Source: Capillidium heterosporum (Eukaryota; Entomophthoromycota; Entomophthoromycetes; Entomophthorales; Capillidiaceae). From it: 64,000 nucleotides of DNA. Under the pieces are notes generated by a model. The model searched no databases. It was not told the DNA's origin and worked only from the letters and a program-made list of their open reading frames with translations. Shown in pieces: positions 23,047 to 33,884 of the stretch. How positions within the stretch are numbered: the first letter of the stretch is position 1; every line of letters begins with the position of its first letter. The stretch lies in NCBI GenBank assembly GCA_016630905.1, contig WBMQ01000011.1, positions 1,302,001 to 1,366,000 of the forward strand. Reading direction: 5' to 3'. A program made the position numbers and the translations under genes.

Positions 23047-24491
23047 ATGGAAACTGAATTGAAGCCAGCAAATAACTTGGAACAGGATATTGAGTTAAAC
23101 TTCATGGATAGTTTAGATAGCTTGGAGATAGATGAGGTAAATTATTCTTAAAATTGATATATTAAAACATACAATAGCGTGATCGACAGTTTCCCAAAAC
23201 TTTAACTTCACCAATCTTCTTATCAAGTACCAAACACAATGTAAAAACAACGGTGTCCGATACAACTTCAATTCAAAAGATGATCTCAGCCATTTCCGGC
23301 TCCATACTTACCTCTCTAGTCGGTAAGCCCATCTTATTTATCACTATACTTACATAATACGGTTGTTAGTAACCCCATTTGACGTGATAAAGACGAGGCT
23401 ACAGTTCCAATCTATAGCTGATAGCAGACAGTTAAACATCAATGTATTACCTTATAATAATCAAAACGTATGTCTATGTAGCGGTGGGGGCCCTAGGAAC
23501 TTGGTTGGTAGCTGGCCCATCAATTATACAACTTGGGTTTCCAAGTTCTCTGACAATTTCACCTCGTCGCAGCTCAAATTTTCCGGCACCATCGTAAGAC
23601 CTTTAGTTGATAAGATATCTTCCTAACTCTGTACTTTAGGATGCTTTTAGTAAGATTGCTAGGTACGAAGGGATCTCAAAACTGTGGCGAGGCTTATCAC
23701 CGACACTGTAATGAACCTATTTTTAAAAATACTAACAAAAGCTTATTTTATAGCTTGCAATCCTTCCCTTCAACAACAATATACTACGTAGGCTACGACA
23801 CTTTGAATCAATACTTGGTGGAAAAGCTACCTAACAGCTCCAAAACCTACTCCCCTTTGATTGCCGGAGGCTTAGCTCGATCCTTAGCCGCCACTGCCAT
23901 CGCACCCATCGAACTCTTTAGAACTAGACTGCAATCGGCAAGTCAAAACCAGTCCTTTAACTTCCAGCTTAAACAGATAGTTAATATGGTCCAGTCCCAA
24001 GGTGTCAAATCCTTGTACTCGGGATTAGCACCTACACTGTGGAGAGACATTCCATTTTCAGGTAACACTATATCGTCCTAAACTAGCTACTAACATTAAG
24101 AATAGCTATTTACTGGCTGGCTTACGAGCGGACGAAAGTTGAGTTGATCACAAGCAACCTATTGAAAACTCAATTCTCAGTTGCTTTCGTCTCTGGAGCT
24201 CTAAGTGGCGTCCTGGCCGCTATAGTGACAACTCCCTTTGACGTCGTAAAAACGCGCCAACAAGTCAACACCAACACCAATACTAACACCTGTAAGAAAA
24301 TGAGTGCCCCAGTTAAAACTTCAACTTGGAGGACGTTGATGAACATAGCTACTAGAGAGGGCCCCAACGAGTTATTTAGAGGCTTGATTCCTAGAGTCGC
24401 TAAAGTCGCCCCCGCCTGTGCCATAATGGTATCTACCTACGAGTTCGGTAAACGATGTTTCGCCGTCCAGAACGAATCGAACAACCATTGA
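23047..24491 (+). CDS. MTM1: Mitochondrial carrier, MTM1/SLC25A39-SLC25A40 type
   Basis: Six exons: 23047-23136, 23178-23322, 23370-23593, 23640-23707, 23754-24061, 24106-24491, giving 406 aa with the frame closing throughout. The three carrier repeats each show the signature P-x-[DE]-x-x-[KR]: TPFDVIKTRLQ, APIELFRTRLQ and TPFDVVKTRQQ. A variable insert follows the first signature before DAFSKIARYEGISKLWRGL, an arrangement typical of the Mtm1 branch. Family members sit in the inner mitochondrial membrane; SLC25A39 is established as needed for mitochondrial glutathione import, and yeast Mtm1 affects Mn-superoxide dismutase activation. The acidic N-terminal extension (about 30 residues, exon 1) is not a typical presequence. 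An Asn-Thr run (NTNTNTNT) follows the third signature. Assignment to the Mtm1 branch rather than another carrier is likely but rests on the insert pattern. Confidence 0.82.
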
Positions 24492-26334
24492 AAATAATAT
24501 TAATATTTTAGCGTAGATTGCTGGGCTGATATTTTCATTCAAGTGTCTATATTTTTTTAATGTATTGTTTTTGTTTAATGAATTATTGTTTTGTAGAACT
24601 AGTAAATGCTTATATGCGCAGTTGAACCTTTGAATATTCAAATTGATAGTTTTATATTTGTTGTAACTGAGGCCTAACGTCAGCTTTTAAATTACGACTA
24701 AACGACCACTGTTTAAAAGTCCAAGTTCCCGAGGATGCATTTATATATCAATGAGATATCTTAAAACTAGAATGAATCTATTCTATATAAGTGTTCTTTC
24801 ATTCTAACTATTCAAAATAGTCTATCTTTATTAATGAAAAATCTGCTTTGGATATAGAGAGATCCACACGATTTGCTTTTACTAAATTTCTAAATGAAAT
24901 TAGTAATGCATACTTTAACATTAACAATAGTATATATACATTTGAGAACATTTATTAAGCTTCGGTTTACTTAAATGTACTTTGAAAACCTCACTTCAAA
25001 TCCATTGAGAGTGATTATTGTACTCATTAAAAAACAAATTTATATAGGCTTCTATACAAGTCTATGCAACTAGCTTATGAGTCATCACTTTGCTTGAGTC
25101 AGTAAGTTGAACTGCAGTTACCAATTCTTAAACATATCCATCGGAACTGGTTTATCGTCAAAGATATATACCAAAAGTTGAATTCATTTTGGATATGCCG
25201 AACCAAACTTGTCTTTGAAGTTTGGCCCTCATTCTACAATACAAAGGCTGTTGTGATGATATAGGGCATATGATAGCTGTCGACAAAATTTGAAGTCAGC
25301 TTGGCTATTTTAGAAAGTGCTATATCAAAGTACATTTACTAGGTGGCTCCTACAATCGGGCTACTTACTACTGCACGATAGGATAAGGTGATCAGCTGGT
25401 GGTAATGTGATGAGTCGTCCAAGCCATGGTAAGGTAAATTTACCTAGATATTACTAAGATTTAAATCAGGATAGTATTTCAAGATGCAATAATAATAAAT
25501 TCCAATCCAACTTTAGATTTATATAGGTACAAATAAATGCCGAAATCTTATATTGATCACCTTCATTTGCCAGTTCAACTTACCTTGGTTTCAGCTTAAA
25601 CGCTTGTTTAAACCTATATGATAGTATATAATTAAATAGCAAATATAATTGGTGTAAAACTAATAAACGCTTAAAACTTTAATTTAGGAGATATAGTGCT
25701 GAATAGATATATATATTTAAATTTGTGTCTTCAATAAGCTAGTTAAGATTATCTAGTTACTTTATAAATCTGATGTATAGAAAACTAAGGTGAAATAGCA
25801 AAGAGAGATTCAGTTGTATAGATATAAAACAGTTATGGCTTTAAAATTTAGCATTATTAGGATTAAGAGGAATATAATGATATACAATAATTGAACATAT
25901 ATACTTATTCAAATGAATAGTTTGTAATGTGGAATAAAAAAATTTTGAAATGAGTTACCTTTATAGTAGATGCTGAAGTAGTTACTAACATTTCTAAACC
26001 CATCCCCCTATTAAAGTTCAAATTGAAGCGAGAGTACTATATTTATCGATTGCTGAAGCTGTTGTAAATGACTACTTTCATCTGTAGTGAGTTCTAAAGC
26101 ATCTGGAAGTTCAAAATCCAAAGTCGACATCATCAAACTGATTCCCTTCAAAAGAACCAACCATATACACAATGCATAAGCATCATTGGTTTAATCTTTA
26201 AATGCCTTGACAAGCCTAAAATTAAACTGACACTAAACTAAACCTAATAAAAAAATTCTCCTGAACACACGCCTCTATAAAGAGTTTAATTTATCCTGAA
26301 CCAACACCAACATCAGCCTCTAGTTAAAGAGAAA
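24492..26334. other. 1.8-kb intergenic region, no gene seen
   Basis: AT-rich gap between the carrier gene and GMPPA. The minus-strand open frame overlapping the carrier's 3' end has no protein-like features. No RNA gene recognised. Confidence 0.45.
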
Positions 26335-27824
26335 ATGAGTTTGAAAGCAGTTATTCTAGTAGGAGGACCAAGCCGAGGCACTCGTTTCCGTCCTTTAAGT
26401 TTAGACGTACCCAAGCCCCTCTTCCCCATTGCTGGGCACCCTGTAGTCTACCACCACCTCAAGTCGTTGAGTTCAGTCTCCGACGTCAAGGAAGTTTACC
26501 TCATTGGTTTCTTTGAAGACAATGTCTTCGCTCCTTACCTATCCTTGTGGCGTCAAGAATTCCCCAATCTTAACGTCAAGTAAGCATTTATTTTACCATG
26601 TTTTAATGTACAATAGATACTTACGTGAGTACCAATCTTTGGGTACGGCTGGTGGTCTCTACCACTTCCGTGATGAATTACGTCGTGGCAGCCCTAAAGG
26701 ATTATTCGTTATTCACGCTGATATTTGCTCCAACATCCAGTACAGCGAGCTTATCGACTTCCACTTCCAGAAGCAAGGTCTGTGTACTTTGGTAGGTACT
26801 AAGGTAGCCCGGGACCAAGCTAAGAACTATGGGTGTCTGGTAGCCGACTTGGAGACTTCCGAAGTTAAGCACTATGTTGAGAAACCAGAGACCTTCATAA
26901 GTGATTTGATTTCATGCGGTGTTTATCTCTTCTCTATCGACGTCTTCGAAGCTATAAAGAAGGCTAAGGATCAATTGATTAACGGGTAAATTTTTATATT
27001 TGACGTTATGTTGATGCTCATTTTATTTTATAAATAGGAACGAAGATGAGCCCGACTACTTGGCTCAGCGTAACCAGGATCAACTACGCCTAGAACAAGA
27101 TCTTCTGCAGCCTTTAGCCGGCCAGAATAAACTTTTCGTATTCCAAAACAAGCAGCCTTGGCGCCAGCTTAGCACCGCTAGGTAACCTATTTGTAAACTA
27201 TAATCAAAACTGAACTACTTTTTGGTAACAAGCTCTGCTCTTTTGGCCAATGCCTTGTTATTGAACGAACTAGCTAAATCGGACCCCAGCTTCGTAGCCA
27301 AGAACCTCAGACCCGAAGGTTATGAAGTAGTAGGTTCTGTATTCGTTCATCCCACCGCCACCATCGACCCATCCGTTAAGGTAGGCCCTTTAAACATATG
27401 TCCAAAGTTTTAACTAAACCTTTTAATCTAGTTGGGCCCCAATGTATCGATTGGCCCCAACGTAGTTTTGGAAGCTGGAGTGCGTATTCGTGAAGCCATC
27501 ATCCTTGACAACGTCAAAGTTAAGGTAAATTAAGCAAAGTGATCTAATTGTTATAACTGACAAATTGTAAAGGCCAATGCCTGCGTCGTCCACTCCATCA
27601 TTGGTTGGGATTCCAGTATCGGCAAATGGTCTCGAATCGAAGGTACAGCCGGAGACAGTAGCAACCTATACGGGGCTACTTTGACCCAGAACGGTATCAA
27701 GGTTCAATCGACTACCATCCTAGGTAAGGAGGTGTCAGTACGTGATGAAGTCGTCATCCGTAACTGCTTAGTACTTCCCAACAAAGAGTTGAAGGAGAAC
27801 TTCCACAACGAGATTTTAATGTAA
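26335..27824 (+). CDS. GMPPA: GDP-mannose pyrophosphorylase alpha-type subunit
   Basis: Six exons: 26335-26579, 26617-26985, 27038-27181, 27233-27380, 27432-27524, 27573-27824, giving 416 aa, close to the usual length of about 420. The nucleotidyltransferase start GGPSRGTRFRPLSLDVPKPL is the alpha-type variant; catalytic beta subunits carry a GG-x-GTRLRPLT form. Later landmarks are LGTAGGLYHFRD, FVIHADICSN, NYGCLVAD and VEKPETFISDLISCGVY. The C-terminal half has hexapeptide-like repeats of a left-handed beta helix (VKLGPNVSIGPNVVLEAGVRI, IGWDSSIGKWSRIEG). In animals GMPPA is the regulatory subunit that senses GDP-mannose and restrains the catalytic GMPPB, controlling mannose supply for glycosylation. 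A catalytic paralogue is presumably elsewhere. It converges on the NR2C2AP-like gene with a 76-bp gap. Confidence 0.92.
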
Positions 27825-27900
27825 ATCAAGTTTCCAATAAACTAAATATCATTCCATTTATATATAACTTTACACATTCGTTTTAGTTTATTGAATTAGC

Positions 27901-28560
27901 TTAATTGAGGACGTCAAAGTCATAAATAGTGATTCTACCGAAAAAGTCGGAACTCTCCAAGAAGACCAACTTCAACTTGTGGATCAAGGTACCTTCTCCA
28001 CCCAATTTTTCTATATCTAGTTTACCTATGTACTATTTTTTCAAAGTTAAGGATGTAAATACATATATCGTTGAGCAAAGTTAAAGGTATAAAAAGGATA
28101 TCTGAACCGTATTGATATCTTCAAAGTTGAACTCGGTATTGACATCCCAGTTGGCACTATCATCAGTACCTACCAACACTTGGACTTTCAATCCTACGAA
28201 CCCGCCTTGAAATATAAAACTCAAAGCGGTAGCTTTAAACCCCAATTTGGAGTCGAGTAGTATAAATTGGTTTTGTCCCTACATAAGGATATAATAGAAT
28301 GAATAAATATTTATTGATGGTGTAAATATTTTAAAAATTACCGGCTCTGAATTCCAACAGGTTTCTACATCTCTATCTACCAGGTGTTTCTTACCGTAGT
28401 TCTTGTTATCCTTGTTGAGCACCGAACTCACTCTACATTATTTAAAATAATCTAATGTATTAATATATTTAAATTATCAAATGGGACAAAGATATTTGAA
28501 AATCATGTTTTTTTACTTCAATTGAATGTCAGGTTGAGTTTTGAATACACTGGTAGCCAT
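27901..28560 (-). CDS. NR2C2AP: NR2C2AP/TRA16 homologue (F5/8 type C-like fold)
   Basis: Four exons on the minus strand: 28560-28517, 28432-28342, 28278-28108, 28032-27901, giving 145 aa (human protein about 139). The match is clear at both ends: KVSSVLNKDNKNYGKKHLVD then ETCWNSEPG, and the closing LVFLESSDFFGRITIYDFDV. The protein is a single discoidin-like beta-sandwich. In mammals it was found as a repressor that binds the nuclear receptor TR4, which fungi lack, so the ancestral role must be different and is unknown. The last intron starts GTTCAG, a weak donor, but it is the only GT that keeps the frame. The start lies 115 bp from the SNU23 start, so the two probably share a divergent promoter. 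Confidence 0.87.
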
Positions 28561-28675
28561 TATATTTCTAAAGTTAAAAAAGTTGAGGCAAACTAGGAAG
28601 AGTAAAGAGAAGGCAAAAGTTTCCTACTTTACCTTTTTTCAAAGCTTAGTTCAAGAAATAGAAAGTTGAAACAAT

Positions 28676-29535
28676 ATGGACCATAGAAGTTATGAAGAAT
28701 TGGATGAAGAGGTAATTTTGAAACTTATACATGCAAAATTTACCAACTATATTGATTTTTAATTACTCAAGGCTCTCATTAAACAAAACCGGGACAACTA
28801 CGAGCATCAACAAAGAGAAAAGGCCAAACAGCAGAAACTTGCCGATCTCAATAAGGAACGCGCCTTAGACAACTTACCTCCTTTAACCGAACTGCCGACG
28901 ACTATTTCAACCTCCTCAAAGACCAAAGAAGTTCTCAACAAATCGGAACTCAAGGGTACTATTGAGTTCCGTAAGCAAAAGTTAAATTTGGAGAGCAAGA
29001 TTGGCAAACAACAGCTAGTTCAAACTACCAACACCAACTTGGAACCGGGGTACTATTGTGAAGTTTGTGACTGTACGTTGAAGGACTCGGTTAGTTACGT
29101 CGACCACATAAATGGCAAGAAACGTAAGTTTTTGAAGAAGGCTGTTGAATGTACCCATTTTGATTTGTTTATAATTTATAGATCTTATAAACGCTGGTAT
29201 TAGTTTGAAGCAGGAACGAAGTACTTTAGCTCAAGTTAAAGCAAAGTTAGAGGAGATAAAGAAGAGAAGACTGGCACCTAAAAACTATGGTACATTTCGA
29301 ATTCAAAATTTCTTTTTACATGTCTGTTTATTTCCCTCAACTAACTATTTTTTGTGTAATATTTTAGATTTAGATGAACGTTTGGAGCAGATAAAAAAAG
29401 CAGGAAGAGGAAGCTAAGGAACGTAAGAAACTCAAAAAGTTGAACAAGAAGAACAAGAATAAGGTGGAGGTTCAAGAAGACAGTTCAGTTGCTGAGCTAA
29501 TGGGCTTTGGAGCGTTTGGTGGGTCAAGGAAGTAG
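28676..29535 (+). CDS. SNU23: U4/U6.U5 tri-snRNP protein SNU23/ZMAT2, frameshifted in last exon
   Basis: Exons 28676-28711, 28772-29123, 29182-29289 and 29368-29535. The conserved zinc finger is PGYYCEVCDCTLKDSVSYVD followed by HINGKKH, with the last His split across an intron, then the LKQERSTLAQVKAKLEEIKK helix. The C-terminal end ELMGFGAFGGSRK before TAG at 29533 is the family's typical tail. SNU23/ZMAT2 belongs to the spliceosomal B complex and acts near the 5' splice site during activation. As written, the last exon has seven A's at 29393-29399 where six would keep the frame. The given frame stops at 29417 after a short wrong peptide, while the other frame continues for 39 codons to the correct ending. 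Conservation downstream argues that the gene is functional and that the extra A is a homopolymer error or very recent. The frame otherwise gives about 206 aa. Confidence 0.85.
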
Positions 29536-30839
29536 AGGGCACTAGCTTTTTAGTGCTTTTTAGTATGCTAGTGTCAGTCTATGAGTATTAAGAATAGTGA
29601 TTTTGAGAAAGTGCGCCTACTATCCACTTTCTACGATATTCTACAGTAAAAGAATTGACACCGTTGGTTTAAGCTTTTAATACTTGAGAATACTCTTTCT
29701 TTACTAACTTGAAGGTAACTATTCTTTACAAAGCATCTATAGTACTTTATTTTTCTTTCAGGATATCTACTTTTATTTCTTTTTTTGAATCAAAGTATGG
29801 CCTACTTGGAACTTAATAGGTTTGTGTATGAAACATTTTGCTTTGCTGGACTTTGGTATCATTTACTATAACTCTTAGATTATACTTTTAAAACACCACT
29901 TCATTTCCCCCATATCTTTATCTTCTATTTAGCGCAAACTTTGATTTATTTTTTCAACCATCCCTCTTCTAACTCTTCGATTCTAAATTGCTTACATCTA
30001 AGCAACCAGTGCCTAGCTAAACCTATTTATCAATACCAATCTACCTAGTACTTAAAGTTGGCATAATTAACCTTCTATTTCATTCTTTAAAGCTTCTTCA
30101 CAGCAACTGATTCTTTTTAGTACTTGAGTAGGCGATAAACTTCATTCCAATTATGTCTTTAGGCTTCGTATGGTAAATTTTGGATAATTTAGATTCTTAT
30201 TTAACTCCGGTACCGCCTTATCAAATTAGTTTATAAGCCAGCTCCACTATCGTTATCCTGGTTTTAATTATTTAGATGTAAGTTCAGCAGTAATTTCAAT
30301 TATCGTAACTGGTGCATTTAAAAAGCATAAGTAGACTATACGATATACTAGACATTATATTAGAATAACCTTATTTTGAAAATGGTGACTAGTTAATAAA
30401 TGCTTTAGCAAAATTATATATTTGATATATATTTTTTGGGCTGAAATACTGTTTATGGTTGTACATCTACTTGCCTTCTACAATGTCTTTTTGGATTACC
30501 TTCTTTAGTCTATTAGGCTGACCATCTGAAGGAACTCCACTTAAAAGACTAGATATTTGACTTAAGTATTGATAGAACTATGATTGACGGCTTTGAACTT
30601 TGAAGCTCTCTCAACCTCCTATCCTCCATTCACTCCCTCTATAAACTTCAATTAATAACATCTATGTAAAATGAAACACCTATAAATCTATTAAATAGTT
30701 AATATTTTCAAAGTAAAGGCAATTCTACTCCGGATTTTCACATAATAACCTGTAGATACATATCCATATTGTAAACATCTAATTAGTTAATACTACCAAC
30801 CGTTCAACGAAACCCTGCCTAAGATTTCATAGTCACGCT
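29536..30839. other. 1.3-kb intergenic region, no gene seen
   Basis: AT-rich boundary between the housekeeping island and the accessory region. No exon, RNA gene or transposon end recognised. Confidence 0.45.
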
Positions 30840-32760
30840 GGTGAAGTTGAGGCTGACTTTCAGTAGATATCAGTGAGCAGTTTCGATTCTAAAGTTGTAG
30901 ACATCTCTCGGAAATGACGTAAAGAGTTTGTGGAGTCAGAATGTAATCAATTTACGAGCGCAACGCAGATTCGATGCTTCGAATAGCCTGCTCTCGGTTA
31001 CTGTTAGCTCTAGTAATTTCGTCACTTAAAGAATTCAGGTCCAAGTCGTGTATTCATCAGGGTAATTAGTGTGTTGAGGTATACGAAGTAGGGAAGCATT
31101 AATTCGTTGGACATTACTATCGGTAGGTTGAGCCTATTGAAAAGCAAATTATGGCTAGATTTACTTGCTGATTTGAGTTGTAGGTAGCTACTTATAAATG
31201 CACGGATAGATTGCAACATACCTTTAGTTTTGGGAGATTGACCATTGCAATACTGGATCAACAGCTCCTTGAAATGTACACTTGTTGTGTAAAAATAGAA
31301 TAGGGAGTAATAGTGAGCTGCCTTCAACAATTGAAGTAGCTCACCACAGGGAAACAGGTAGGGGTGGGAGTTAGTGATGATTCTGGGGTAAAGGAAGCCG
31401 ATGGCAAAACTGTTGGGGAAGATGGATAGGTGAAAGGCTACACTCTTGAGGTGGTCACAGTTGCACAAGTAGTTGGAAGGGATGAAAGCTCTCAAGTTGA
31501 TAGTTCGATATATATCAAAAGAGAGATGGACTCGGAAGGGAAAGGGTCCCGTAGGCCCGATATACGGGACATGATGCTATCGTAGATAGTCTTCATCCTA
31601 GTAGCAGGGATTCTCAAGGTAACGTTCAAAGCAGAAGAGTTGAAGTTCCGTCTATAGCAGTTTATGATATCGGTATCAATATCTCTCAATTTATAACTAA
31701 ATCTAGAGGATGAAATTATGTTAAGCGTGGATTCGGACTCTTGATGTGGCAAAAAGAAATTCAGAGAAATGAATTGGCAGTAGGTTGGGTTCAGTAATTT
31801 CGTCCTTGTATAGCAATTTCAGTTGGGAGATCTTATTTCTGATCGAAAACCAACTGTCATTAGACTCTTCGAAATTGGATTCTATTGAGGGTTTCGGTTC
31901 GTTGATCCTGGAATAAGATCGCATCTTTATTTCGAGAACCTTAGCTAGGCTTATGTACTTGAGTTCCAAGTTAAAATCTCCATAGAAGGTTGTTAGACGG
32001 GTCAGTAGTAGGAATGCCTTTAAATTATCGACGGTAGGGTTGGTGTAAGCTTGGGGTAAGAGGTGTTCGACGTTCTTGATGCTGTTGTGATATAGGTCAT
32101 TGAAAGTGAAGCTGGGGGATGGATCGAGGAACCGACCTAGGCAGGCCATCACAGCAAACGCACGCAGGTCTGGACGACTACCTTGGGTGTTGAACTTTCT
32201 CAATTGGGTTGAAAGATCTTTGGATACAAATAGGTGGCATGAGTTTGCATGGCTAGCTAATTCGAGAAAGCGCCCGTAGTCTGTTGAGCTAACTTTGTTT
32301 GCACTTTCGACATCGAACCTCCCTCTGGTGAAATTGACTACCTGGTCCATAGACACTCCACTCAGATTGTCTACCTTGCCCATTATTTGCACTAAATAGC
32401 CTTCTATGGCCAGTAACTTGTCCGACATTAATTTATTGTCGTTATAAGTGAATGGTGAATTACGTATGCTCTTTAGTTGGTTGTTGAGCCAGATAGCATA
32501 CTTTCGAATGGCCAACAGCTGATGGTAGCTGCTCTGGTTGGTCTTTGTCCAGAGCTCAATAGTTGGAGCATTGGCTAAAAATTGGTGTTTAGATTGTAAA
32601 CTGATATCTACCATGCTGAGGAACTTCATCAACCTCGTCAGCTGAAACTCAACTTCATCTCGTTGCTTATTTATCCTCTCCTTTCGTAGCTTGGTAAATA
32701 GATCTTATCTTTGAGTAGTAGGCTCTCCAGATTGGAAATATTGATTGTAAGTCTTTCCAT
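30840..32760 (-). pseudogene. MHR-like regulator family member A, broken
   Basis: Homologous along its whole length to the intact 658-aa gene at 47486-49462 but disrupted several times. The ATG-side segment (32760 to about 32680) shifts frame, a long middle frame runs 32632-31721, the frame changes again near 31740 and 31490, and the C-terminal part (about 31020-30840) contains in-frame stops, for instance inside the homologue of SLRSRIDHIL. Between 31947 and 32696 it is almost identical to the intact copy. Immediately beyond it loses 12 bases (the codons for I-S-T-A) and falls to roughly 65-70% identity. The gene therefore died, but part of it was recently overwritten by the intact copy, or the reverse. 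Confidence 0.85.
31947..32696. repeat. Near-identical 750-bp tract inside MHR-like copy A
   Basis: Inverted match to 47554-48303, of the same length and with only a handful of differences. Both edges fall inside coding sequence and are sharp. At the low-coordinate edge homology continues but drops steeply right after the codons for YISLA. At the high edge it drops where the reading frame of this copy shifts. This is the expected footprint of a gene-conversion tract. Confidence 0.85.
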
Positions 32761-33884
32761 GTTGCTAAACTCCTGAACTCATAGCTTCAGCCGTTCTCAG
32801 TATACTCTTTAGACTTAGTGTTGAAGCTTCTGTTGTATTAGTTACCAAAAGTAGTCGATTTTTTCTTTTGTAGGACAACCAAAATTTTAATCAAATTATC
32901 CCCGCCATTTTGTTCCAATAAAATGGACGTCTCTACAATCTAGCTTACAAAAAGTTACCGTTCATATCAGAGCAGCACCCCTTTAGATAGACATGGGAAG
33001 ACCCAGTTGGACGCCGATTTCTCACCAAATAAGATACGTGCTTCCAGGTTCAAGGGACAGAATGCCAGTTAAAGTATGCACTGACAAAGCATTTTTTAGA
33101 CTTTAGATGGCGACTCAAAAGTCGCCATCTAAATTTTTCAATCCCGATACAATTCATAGTGAACTTTCTATTATCTAGAACTAATTTTCATTTGTTAGGG
33201 AGGTCTTGTCGGGACTCAGTACTACCATATTGAATAGCATCTTCTATGCTTGAATGGTGAGTACCTTAATTAGCTTCCAAAATGCAGTATGATATAAGTG
33301 TAGTTGGAATAATTTCTATCACGAAAGTTGATGAGGCATGGGTACGATTTCGGACATTACCACCTAACTTTTACTGAACTAGTATCCGCAAACCTGACAT
33401 TGTAGCTTATACCTGAGCGCTCGAAAAAACTATTAAACTGTACGAGTAGTGGCGCCATAGTTTGAAACTTCGCTTGATGGGTGATGTTGCTTTGGCTTGG
33501 ACATCCAACAGGAAGTATTTATCTCGGCTTCGTGAGAATTCTTGGACCCCACAACCCGAAAACTGCCAGTTTAAGCACTACTATCAAAACGATGGTTAAT
33601 TATAGAGATCTACAGCCGTGTTGAATTACTGTGTAAGCATGGGTATAATTTGATATACAATCAAGGAAAAGCCAACCATTTCTTCCAAAAATAGCTATTT
33701 ATTTTTATAGCACACTCCACCCCCCAGGCCTGTACGCTCAAGTATTCACGGAGTATCATAAAAATGGCTATGGGCTGTACAATTTAATTCTACAAATTTA
33801 AGACTTCCAAAAATGTAAAATAAGAACTCATGATTAGCCTACACCCATTTGGCAAAACCCGATCTGCCTTTTGATGACCTAATA
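32761..33884. other. Diverged flank shared by both halves of IR2
   Basis: No gene. Alignable by eye with 46175-47485 in inverted orientation, at an estimated 65-80% identity with indels. Open frames here and at the matching position of the other half are not conserved as proteins. Confidence 0.55.
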
